Origin: a bacterium
GTDB taxonomy: Bacteria > Chloroflexota > Dormibacteria > Aeolococcales > Bog-877
NCBI GenBank assembly: GCA_021802045.1
Contig: JAKABB010000014.1
Coordinates: forward strand, 1 to 40,683
DNA: 40,683 nt
Reading direction: 5' to 3'
Of this stretch, positions 18,656-25,435 are shown one piece after another (within the stretch, counting starts at the first letter, position 1; every line of letters begins with the position of its first letter). Below the pieces are notes generated by a model. It saw nothing but the letters and a program-made list of their open reading frames with translations. It was not told the DNA's origin and searched no databases. A program made the translations under genes and the position numbers.

Positions 18656-19810
18656 TCAGGAGTTGCGCATGACGAAGACGGCATGGCTCTGCGCCGGGTA
18701 GGTGGTGGCGCCATGGGCCAGACCCTGTGCCGGTGCGGCGAGCTGAACCGGACCCGCCCGGTGGCTGAGCTGGAGATACGCCTCCAGGATCCGGCTCAGC
18801 CCCGAGGCGAAGCGGAGATTGGCCGACTGGACCCCGCCGGAGGGATTGACCGGGCAGGCCCCCCCTCGGGCAGAGCTGCCATCGAGGGCGAATGCCGGCC
18901 CGCCTCCCGCCGCCGCCAAGCCCAAGGCCTCATAGGCGAGGATCTCGTGATACGGCGTTCCGTCGAATACCTCCGCGAAGTCCAGCTCCCGTCCCGGGTC
19001 CCTGATCCCCGCTCTCGCGTAGGCCATCGCTGCGGCGGCCCGGAGACCGCCGAACTCCGCCGGGACCTTGGCGCCCACGCCGTAGTCCCCCGTACCCCAG
19101 CCGAAACCCTGTATCCAGACCGGGGGACGGGCGGACCGGAGGGCACGCCGTTGCGAGCCAAGGACCAGGGCCACCGCGCCGTCGCAGGCCTGGGGCACCT
19201 CCGCCCGCCGGATCGGGTAGGCAACATAGCGACTGCTGGAGACGGCTTCTGGGGTGATCGCCTCCCGGAGGAAGGCCCGGGGGTTGGCCGCGCCGTTGCC
19301 ACGGTTCTTGGCCACCACCACTGGCGCCGCCTCGGCCAGGTCTCCCCGGGGACCGGCGTAGCTGCTGGCCACGGCCGCTGCCTCGACCACGTCGTTGAAC
19401 GCCAGGGGGCGATGGTAGAACGGATCGTAGGACAAGGTGGAGATCAGGTCGTAAGGACCTTCCGAGGTCTTGCTCCACGTGATGGCCAGCGCCGTCTCGA
19501 ACTCCCCCGACAGGATCCGCAAGCAGGCCAGCACGGCTGCGTAGCTGCCCTCGACCGTCGTCCGGATCTCGTCCTTGAGATAGGCACCGGCCGGGCAGGC
19601 CGCCATCATCGATGAGATCGAGCGGCCGTCCATCTGGTCGGCACCGGCCATCACGATGGTGTCGAGCTCGTCACGGACCATGCCCGCGTCCGCCAGGGCG
19701 GCCCGGGCGGCCTCGAACACCAGCTCCTCCAGGCGGACATCGTCCCGGCGCCCCACCAGCGCCGTCTGGGCTCCGCCCAGGATACCGACCCGTTGTGACA
19801 CCATGTTCAA
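18656..19810 (-). CDS. Thiolase-fold protein without catalytic Cys 2
   Basis: A 384-residue paralogue and the first gene of the operon. The nucleophile region reads TTVEGSYAAVLACL (84-97), lacking the active Cys. The AEVHDCFT-type motif of true thiolases is replaced by AEVFDGTPYHE (279-289). VNPSGGVQSANLRFASG is kept. A TTG start (19810) has GGAGAG 7 bases upstream; the ATG two codons later (19804) is the alternative. With gene 17460-18641 and the DUF35 protein it probably makes an acyl-CoA-binding or aldolase complex. Which subunit, if either, is catalytic is unknown. Confidence 0.8.
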   Translation of the reverse strand: MNMVSQRVGILGGAQTALVGRRDDVRLEELVFEAARAALADAGMVRDELDTIVMAGADQMDGRSISSMMAACPAGAYLKDEIRTTVEGSYAAVLACLRILSGEFETALAITWSKTSEGPYDLISTLSYDPFYHRPLAFNDVVEAAAVASSYAGPRGDLAEAAPVVVAKNRGNGAANPRAFLREAITPEAVSSSRYVAYPIRRAEVPQACDGAVALVLGSQRRALRSARPPVWIQGFGWGTGDYGVGAKVPAEFGGLRAAAAMAYARAGIRDPGRELDFAEVFDGTPYHEILAYEALGLAAAGGGPAFALDGSSARGGACPVNPSGGVQSANLRFASGLSRILEAYLQLSHRAGPVQLAAPAQGLAHGATTYPAQSHAVFVMRNS

Positions 19811-19844
19811 GATCTGACTCTCCGTTCACCGCGTCTCGCGTCCT

Positions 19845-19873
19845 GTTATATTCCTGATGTGGCTTGGTGTCAA
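19845..19873 (-). promoter_or_regulatory. Near-consensus housekeeping-type promoter of the catabolic operon
   Basis: On the minus strand TTGACA (19873-19868) is followed by a 17-base spacer and TATAAC (19850-19845). This is a near-perfect sigma70-type promoter in a GC-rich background. Transcription would start about 19838 and leave a leader of about 28 bases before the TTG start at 19810. It would drive the whole run down to aacS. Confidence 0.8.
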
Positions 19874-20618
19874 GGATCGAGCCGGGCAGGTGTTGCCCAG
19901 CGGCCGCAGCCTGCGGTGGGCTCTGCCCGGGCGTCGGCCGACCGGGTGCCCGGGAGGCCGTCCGCGGCTCCGCACGACAACCACCTGCTCCGCGATCACC
20001 GAGGGCCGGGCCACTGGGGCGCCCCGACCCTGGCCCCCAGCCTCGACGGCTTCGGGGCCGCGCACCTCCCAAGCCTCACCGCCGTCGGCCCGGCCACCCG
20101 AGCCGCTCCGCTGGGCCTCCGGGCTCGCCGCTCCACCTGGTCGGTACCCTCGTGCGCCGCGAGCTCGCTGGCGCGGCCGCTGTGGTGCCGGCCCTGCTCC
20201 CGAGCGGGGGGACATCCCCTTCCCTGCTCCTTGCCCTCGCACGGACCGGTGGCGTCAACGCAGCTGCCGCCGGGATCGAGACCTCGGCCCCCGGACCACC
20301 CGAGGTCCTCGGTGCCGCAGCCATGGCGCTGCCCGGCGAGGTCATGGACGCGCGGGAGCGGCGGTTGGCGCTCCCGCGCGGGTCCGGCGACGGCCCGGGC
20401 TCTCACCTGGTGGTCCCGGTCACAGCCGACCAGGGGGGCGCATCCCCCGAGGCACCTGAGCGCACCCGGCTGCGGGGGCCATGCCCCGCAGGCCGGTGGG
20501 CCCGATCATGGAAGCGGAGCCATGCTGGCGAGCAGAGCCGCACAGGGCCGCGTGAGCGGACCCGCCGTCCTGCGCCTGCCACGCACACGGACCTGATGGC
20601 CCCGAGGGAGACCCCCCG
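19874..20618. other. Divergent intergenic region without recognisable gene
   Basis: About 745 bases between the operon promoter and the HMG-CoA-synthase-like gene. Frames on both strands stay open by composition only. A plus-strand frame ending at 20622 has a mildly protein-like middle but no family match and runs into the next gene. It presumably holds the plus-strand promoter and any TetR operator; I could not identify either. Confidence 0.45.
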
Positions 20619-22046
20619 ATGAAGAGGGGCATCGTGGCCTACGGGGCCTATCTCCCCTATTGGCGGCTCGCCCGCTCCAGCATCACCGCAGCCCTTGCGA
20701 CACCCGCCGGCCGGGGAACCAGAGCGGTTGCTTCCTACGACGAGGACACGACGACCATGGCGGTCGAGGCTGCCCGCATCGCCCTGGCAGCAGCCCCGGA
20801 AGGAGTGCGCCCCCACGAGGTGGTGCTCGCCACGGCCGCCCCGGCATATCTGGACAAGACCAACGCGGTCGCCGTCCACGACGCCCTGGGGCTCGCTCGG
20901 TCGGCCGCGGCGTTCGACATGAACGGCTCGGTGCGTTCAGGCAGCGCCGCGCTGCGCTACGCGGCCAACGCCACAGCACCGGTGCTGGCCGTGCTCTCGG
21001 ATATCCGCACCGGGCTCCCCGGCGGTGCCGACGAGCGCGACGGAGGCGACGCGGCGGCGGCGTTCCTGTTCAGCTCCGGGTCCGAGGTCGTCGCCGAACC
21101 CATCGCCCAGGCCTCGGCCACCTCGGAGTTCCTCGATCGCTGGCGGCTTCCTGGAGAGACGACCTCACACCAATGGGAGGAGCGTTTCGGCGAGCACGAG
21201 TACCTGCCCCTGGCCGAAGAGGCGATCGCGGCCACCCTGGAGGAGGCCGGTGTCACGGCCGCCGAGATCGACCACTTCATCGTGACCGGGGTTCACACCC
21301 GCGCGGTCCGGGCGGTCCAGCGCAGTGCCGCGGTACCCGCGGGCGCCCCCGCCAAGGACCTCTCCGCGGTTGTCGGCAACACCGGCACCGCTCATCAGGG
21401 CCTGGTGCTCGCCAGCGTCCTCGACTCCGCCGCGCCCGGAGCACTCATCCTGACGGTGTCGTTGGCCGACGGCGCCGTGGCGACCGTTCTGCGGGTCGGT
21501 GAAGCGATCCTCCAGTACCGCCAGCGGCGCCCAGCCGGCGGTACGGTGGCCGCCCAGGTTTCAGCGGGCCGCGGGGAGCTGCCGTACACGACGTTCCTGA
21601 CCTGGCGGGACCAGCTCCGACGTGAGCCACCGCGGCGACCCGAGCCAGCCCCTCCCGCCTCGCCCCCTGCGGCCCGGCACCGGGCCTGGAAGTTCAGCTT
21701 CGCGGCGAGCCGGTGCGGCATCTGCGGCATGCGCTTGGTACCGCCGGGGCGGGTCTGCATCGGGTGCGGAGCACTCGGCCAGATGACCCAGGAGCGGCTT
21801 GCCGATGTGCCGGGCGTCGTGGCCACGTTCACTGCCGATCGGCTGGCCTTCACACCGAACCCGCCGATGGTCGTCGCGGTGATCGACTTCGACGGTGGAG
21901 GTCGCTTCCGCTGCGAGCTCACCGATGTGGGTCCTGATGCGGTGGTGATAGGGACCCGTGTCGAGATGACATTCCGGAAGATGTCAACATCGCAGACGAT
22001 CCACAACTACTTCTGGAAGGCCCGACCGGTCCGCGAGGAAGCATGA
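20619..22046 (+). CDS. HMG-CoA-synthase-like domain fused to DUF35
   Basis: A 475-residue fusion. Residues 1-300 have the HMG-CoA synthase/ketoacyl-synthase-III fold (GIVAYGAYLPYWRL at the start; VVGNTGTAHQGLVLASVLD at 251-269). Residues 355-475 are a DUF35 unit with Zn ribbon Cys366/369/380/383 and an OB fold. The active-site Cys of HMG-CoA synthases (ACxAG) aligns with Val105 in NGSVRSGSAAL, and the Glu site reads ATAAPAY, so HMG-CoA synthase chemistry is unlikely. The C-terminal domain probably binds CoA. It overlaps the downstream thiolase by 4 bases, echoing the archaeal thiolase/HMGCS/DUF35 complex. Starts at an ATG with GGGAG 9 bases upstream. Confidence 0.82.
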   Translation: MKRGIVAYGAYLPYWRLARSSITAALATPAGRGTRAVASYDEDTTTMAVEAARIALAAAPEGVRPHEVVLATAAPAYLDKTNAVAVHDALGLARSAAAFDMNGSVRSGSAALRYAANATAPVLAVLSDIRTGLPGGADERDGGDAAAAFLFSSGSEVVAEPIAQASATSEFLDRWRLPGETTSHQWEERFGEHEYLPLAEEAIAATLEEAGVTAAEIDHFIVTGVHTRAVRAVQRSAAVPAGAPAKDLSAVVGNTGTAHQGLVLASVLDSAAPGALILTVSLADGAVATVLRVGEAILQYRQRRPAGGTVAAQVSAGRGELPYTTFLTWRDQLRREPPRRPEPAPPASPPAARHRAWKFSFAASRCGICGMRLVPPGRVCIGCGALGQMTQERLADVPGVVATFTADRLAFTPNPPMVVAVIDFDGGGRFRCELTDVGPDAVVIGTRVEMTFRKMSTSQTIHNYFWKARPVREEA

Positions 22047-23251
22047 CAATGGCCGCCAGAGGGATTCGCGACCAGGTGGCGATAGTCGGGATGGGGTGCA
22101 CGCGCTTCGGTGAGCACTGGGACAAGGGGGCCGAGGACCTGCTCATCGACGCCGCTACGGAGGCCTTCGCCTCGGCGGGGGTGTCCAAGGAGGATGTCGA
22201 CGCCTACTGGCTGGGGACCATGGGGTCGGGGATATCTGGACTCACCCTGTCGAAGCCGCTCTGCCTTGACTACAAGCCTGTGACGCGGGTCGAGAACATG
22301 TGCGCCACCGGTTCCGAGGCCTTCCGCAACGCCTGTTACGCAGTCGCATGTGGTGCCGTCGACATGGCCATGGCCATCGGTGTGGAAAAGCTGAAGGACA
22401 GCGGCCTATCTGGTCTGGTTCTCCCGTCGGCGCCCGCGGATGGCACCGCTTCGGAGCTCACCGCACCGGCCCTCTTCAGCCTGCTGGCACCCGCCTACGA
22501 GCGGAAGTACGGAGTGGACCCCGCGGCGCTCAAGGACGTCCTGACGCGCATTGCCTGGAAGAACCATCACAACGGCTCTCTGAACCCGCGCGCGCAGTTC
22601 CGGCGAGAAGTCGACAAGGCCACCATCGCCTGCAGCCCGATCGTGGCGGGACAACTTGGCATATTCGACTGTGCCGGTGTGGCCGACGGCTCCGCGGCGG
22701 CCATCATCGTGCGCGCTGCTGATGCCCACCGCTACACCGACAAGCCGGTCTTCGTGAAGGCCCTGAGCTTCGTGGCTGGACCGGCGTCTGGCACGGCCGA
22801 CCCGGCCTACGACTACACGACCTTTCCCGAAGTGGTGCGGGCGGGACGCAACGCCTACATGGAGGCGGGGGTCGAAAACCCTCGGGCAGAGCTCGCCATG
22901 GCCGAGGTGCATGACTGTTTCACTCCCACGGAGCTGGTCATATACGAGGACCTGGGTTTCGCCGAACGTGGCCAGGGATGGAAGGAGGCCCTGGCCGGCA
23001 CCTTCGACCTCGACGGGGATCTCCCGGTCAACCCCGACGGAGGGCTCAAGGCCTTCGGGCATCCCATTGGGGCCAGCGGGCTGCGGATGCTATTCGAAGC
23101 CTGGCTCCAGCTGCGGGGCGAGGCGCCGCCGGAACGCACCATCAGGTCGATCGCCCAGGGACGGAAGCTGGCCCTCACCCACAACCTCGGCGGCGCCCCC
23201 GGGGAGTGCGTGAGCTTCGTCTCCATCGTTGGCAGGGAACCCACGGCGTAG
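22043..23251 (+). CDS. Thiolase (SCP-x/acetyl-CoA acyltransferase type), catalytically intact
   Basis: A 402-residue thiolase with all expected residues: nucleophile Cys87 in ENMCATGSEA, His290 in EVHDCFTPTE, His340 in AFGHPIGASG, and the C-terminal THNLGGAPGECVSF. It should cleave 3-ketoacyl-CoA or condense acyl-CoAs. GAGGAAGC precedes the start, and the ATGA overlap couples it to the HMGCS-like/DUF35 fusion, its probable partner. It is the only thiolase in the cluster with a nucleophile, so it probably does the pathway's thiolysis while the minus-strand pair does something else. An ATG two codons in is an alternative start. Confidence 0.9.
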   Translation: MTMAARGIRDQVAIVGMGCTRFGEHWDKGAEDLLIDAATEAFASAGVSKEDVDAYWLGTMGSGISGLTLSKPLCLDYKPVTRVENMCATGSEAFRNACYAVACGAVDMAMAIGVEKLKDSGLSGLVLPSAPADGTASELTAPALFSLLAPAYERKYGVDPAALKDVLTRIAWKNHHNGSLNPRAQFRREVDKATIACSPIVAGQLGIFDCAGVADGSAAAIIVRAADAHRYTDKPVFVKALSFVAGPASGTADPAYDYTTFPEVVRAGRNAYMEAGVENPRAELAMAEVHDCFTPTELVIYEDLGFAERGQGWKEALAGTFDLDGDLPVNPDGGLKAFGHPIGASGLRMLFEAWLQLRGEAPPERTIRSIAQGRKLALTHNLGGAPGECVSFVSIVGREPTA

Positions 23252-23690
23252 AAGCCCGGGAGTCCGCCGAACCGCGCGGTGAGCGCCCGTGGCAGGGCGC
23301 CGTCCTTGACGCGGGCGCGCGCGCGCGGCGGCCCCAGGAACCGCCGCCCCTGTGCCGTGAGGGCCGACCCCACACTGGCACCCAATGCGGGCCACTGGAC
23401 ATGGCGGCTCAGGCAGCCCGCTCGGAAGCGTGGACTGCGACCTCGCAGCTGACGGCGGGTGGGCCGGGGAAGGTGGCGCCGAGCCGACTCAGCGCAGCGC
23501 AGAGGCCGCACAGAGCCCTCCGGTAGATGGGTGTGGCATGCCGCCGATCTCGCCCACCGCGGCATCGTGTGGCACCTCACCCAGGAACTCTCCCCGGAGG
23601 CGTGGCGCCCCACGCCCTGGGCGGCCCCCGGAGTCCCCCGCGCACCGTCTCCCATACGTCGTCGAGAACTTGGGGCGTCAACTCGGCCTG
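23252..23690. other. Gene-free stretch before integrase remnant
   Basis: About 440 bases after the thiolase stop. No gene is recognised; there is a 13-base alternating GC run at 23315-23327. A left attachment site, if one survives, could be here, but I see no tRNA end or matching repeat. Confidence 0.4.
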
Positions 23691-24750
23691 GTGTGATCCG
23701 GCGCTGCAACGGCGAGGGGTCGATCTCCCGGACGACCGCCGGGCGGTGGGTCGCCGCGATCACGTGGTCAACTGGGCGGCGACAGGAGTGGTACGCGAAG
23801 TGCCGGACCGAGGCGGCCCAGCGCCTCGCGGAGGCGCTCCACTCCCAGGGCATGGGCGGATAGGGCGCTGGCCTGCGCCCGCGCCTGCGAGCAGACGCCT
23901 GCTTCAAGCAGCGGCCGGAAGCGGTGGAGCCAACCACGCGGTCTCGCACCTGGCAACGGTATGAGGAACTCGCCCAACTCCACGCCATCCCATCGCTCGG
24001 GTGCATTCCCTTGGCGCGCCTCGGTCCCAGGACCTTCGACGCCGCTGTGCGGCTGCAGCGGCTCGTGGGCCGAGCCCGCTGAGCGTTCGCTGGCTCCATA
24101 TGGTCCTGCACCAGGCGCTCCGGCAGGGGGAGCAGTGGCGGATCCTCCCCCGGGCCCCGGCCGCCCTCGTCGACCCGCCCAGGGCCCCGCGAACTGAAAT
24201 GCGCGTGCTGGATCCAACCCAGGTGCACACGCTGCTCGACGCGGCCCACGGGAAGCGTCTGGAGGCCCTGCCCGTCCTGGCCCTGGCAGCGGCACGCGCC
24301 AAGGGGAGCTGCTCGGCCTGCACCGGCGCGCCGTAGACCTCGACCGCGGGGTCCTGGCGGTCACGGGAACGCTCCGGATGCCACCTGGGCCGGCTGGGAT
24401 CGGGTGCGGTCGGGGCACTCCGCCAGCACCGGACCGCTCAGGCGGCCGACCGCCTCCGAGCCGGTTCTGCACGGGCGGGCGAGGACCTGGCGTTCGCGAG
24501 CCAACTGGGGCGGCGGCAGGATGCCCATGAGATCGGGCCCACGTTCGCGCGCCCACTTCGCGCCGCCCGGCCCCCCCGGATCAGGCTCCACGACTCTCCG
24601 GCACGCCGCAGCGACACTCCTCCTGGGGCAGGGGTCCATCCGGCGGCCACCCTCGACACCCGCTCGCGCGTGGCAGCCGGGATGCACCGGATGGCGGCCG
24701 ACACCCTCGGTACGGTGCTCCGCCCGCTCCCCTCCGGGACGGCCCGGGGA
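23691..24750 (+). pseudogene. int: Degenerate tyrosine recombinase (phage/ICE-type integrase)
   Basis: Pieces in different plus frames line up in order along one integrase. The arm-binding domain is GEGSISRTTAGRWVAAIT with TEAAQRLAEALHSQ (about 23700-23860). The core-binding domain is SRTWQRYEELAQLHAIPSLG and LHMVLHQALRQGEQWRILPR (about 23940-24150). The catalytic start is RVLDPTQVHTLLDAAHGKR (24200 onward), then, in another frame, RQGELLGLHRRAVDLDRGV (about 24297). ADRLRAGSA and LRHAAATLLLGQG follow, then MHRMAADTLGTVLRPLPSG near 24740. At least four frame changes are needed. The nucleophile segment reads TLDTRSRV where functional integrases have TxDTYSHV, so the Tyr is Arg. Non-functional. 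Confidence 0.8.
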
Positions 24751-24916
24751 GCGCGTTGCTCCACAGGCCGCCTGGGGGTTGGGCGCCCGCATGGGTCCAC
24801 GGCGCGGCGGCGCTCATGATTCCCATCTTCTTGAAGTGCGGGAGGCGAGGGGAACGATCCCTCCGGGGACGCGAGGACCGCGCCCCCCATCGATTTTGAA
24901 GATCGAGTTTCCAGCA

Positions 24917-25016
24917 GTCGCCACCCGTCGCCACAGGTCGTACGAGATCACTTCGCGCCCCGAAGTGGTCGTCCCAGTGCGCCCCCCGTCGCCCAGTTGT
25001 CGTACCAACTGTCGTA
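24917..25016. repeat. Phased direct repeats and two hairpins upstream of the xis-like gene
   Basis: GTCGCCAC occurs at 24917-24924 and 24927-24934, and GTCGTAC at 24937-24943, so GTCG recurs three times at exactly 10-base spacing. GTCGTAC recurs at 24999-25005 and GTCGTA at 25011-25016. Between them GATCACTTCG (24946-24955) and CGAAGTGGTC (24961-24970) form an inverted repeat with one mismatch and a 5-base loop. CAGTTG/CAACTG (24994-24999/25006-25011) is a second, perfect one. Helically phased repeats suggest a protein-binding array, perhaps an attachment or excisionase site, an origin or a transfer origin. No protein-coding signal is seen between 24751 and 25225. Confidence 0.5.
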
Positions 25017-25132
25017 GACGCCACTCCCTGGCCCCCGCTCTCCGTTCGGCAGCGGGCTGCGGCTCGCGCGGGCGGCTGACGGAGCGGAGCGGCGAATGAC
25101 GGCGGCAAACGTGGTAGGGTAAGAGGCAGCTG

Positions 25133-25149
25133 GCTCGCGACTGGCGAGC
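25133..25149. repeat. Short perfect inverted repeat GCTCGC-N5-GCGAGC
   Basis: A 6-base stem with a 5-base loop about 77 bases upstream of the xis-like start. There is no T-run, so it is not a typical terminator. It may be an operator half of the regulatory block upstream of the replication module. Confidence 0.4.
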
Positions 25150-25198
25150 AAGCAGCCAATACGCCCTGGCCAATCGCAGAGGCCACCGGCTCCCTCAG

Positions 25199-25224
25199 GC
25201 CCAATCCGCTGCGAGGGATTGGGC
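25199..25224 (+). promoter_or_regulatory. Perfect 9-base inverted repeat enclosing the ribosome site of the xis-like gene
   Basis: GCCCAATCC (25199-25207), an 8-base loop, then GGATTGGGC (25216-25224), ending one base before the ATG at 25226. The only good ribosome site (GAGGG, 25213-25217) lies partly in the loop and partly in the 3' arm. In RNA this hairpin would hide it; in DNA it is a symmetric operator suited to the encoded HTH protein. Either would give autoregulation. Confidence 0.6.
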
Positions 25225-25225
25225 T

Positions 25226-25435
25226 ATGGCTAACGAGCAAGACCTCCCACGGCTGCTTTGGCGCCCGGACGAAGCCTGGCAGATATTGGGCATCGGGCCC
25301 ACCACGGGCTGGAAGTTGGTGCGCTCCGGCGAGCTCGAAGTGGCCCGGATCGGCGGTTGCACCCGGATCCATGATATGGAGCTCCGCCGATTCGCGGCAG
25401 AGCAGGCTGGCCTCGCGATTGAAGAGGTTGGCTGA
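25226..25435 (+). CDS. Excisionase/AlpA-like helix-turn-helix protein
   Basis: A 69-residue single-domain DNA-binding protein of the MerR-like HTH_17 class: RPDEAWQILGIGPTTGWKLV (residues 13-32) is the HTH, and SGELEVARIGGCTRIHDMEL with a final helix forms the wing. Such proteins serve as excision or directionality factors or as copy-control regulators in integrative elements. Its stop overlaps the next gene's ATG by one base, so it is coupled to the replication ATPase. The perfect inverted repeat just upstream is its likely target. Confidence 0.82.
   Translation: MANEQDLPRLLWRPDEAWQILGIGPTTGWKLVRSGELEVARIGGCTRIHDMELRRFAAEQAGLAIEEVG

Noticed and set aside
19864-20622. 252-residue plus frame upstream of the HMGCS-like gene
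   Set aside because: Only a short Ala/Leu-rich part looks protein-like, no family match, and it runs into the next gene's start.
20619-22046. Functional HMG-CoA synthase of a mevalonate pathway
   Set aside because: Val replaces the catalytic Cys and the Glu site is Ala-rich; no other mevalonate gene is in the window.
23315-23327. Alternating GC run (possible Z-DNA)
   Set aside because: Only 13 bases and expected at this base composition.
25133-25149. Intrinsic terminator
   Set aside because: The hairpin has no following T-run, so a regulatory repeat is more likely.
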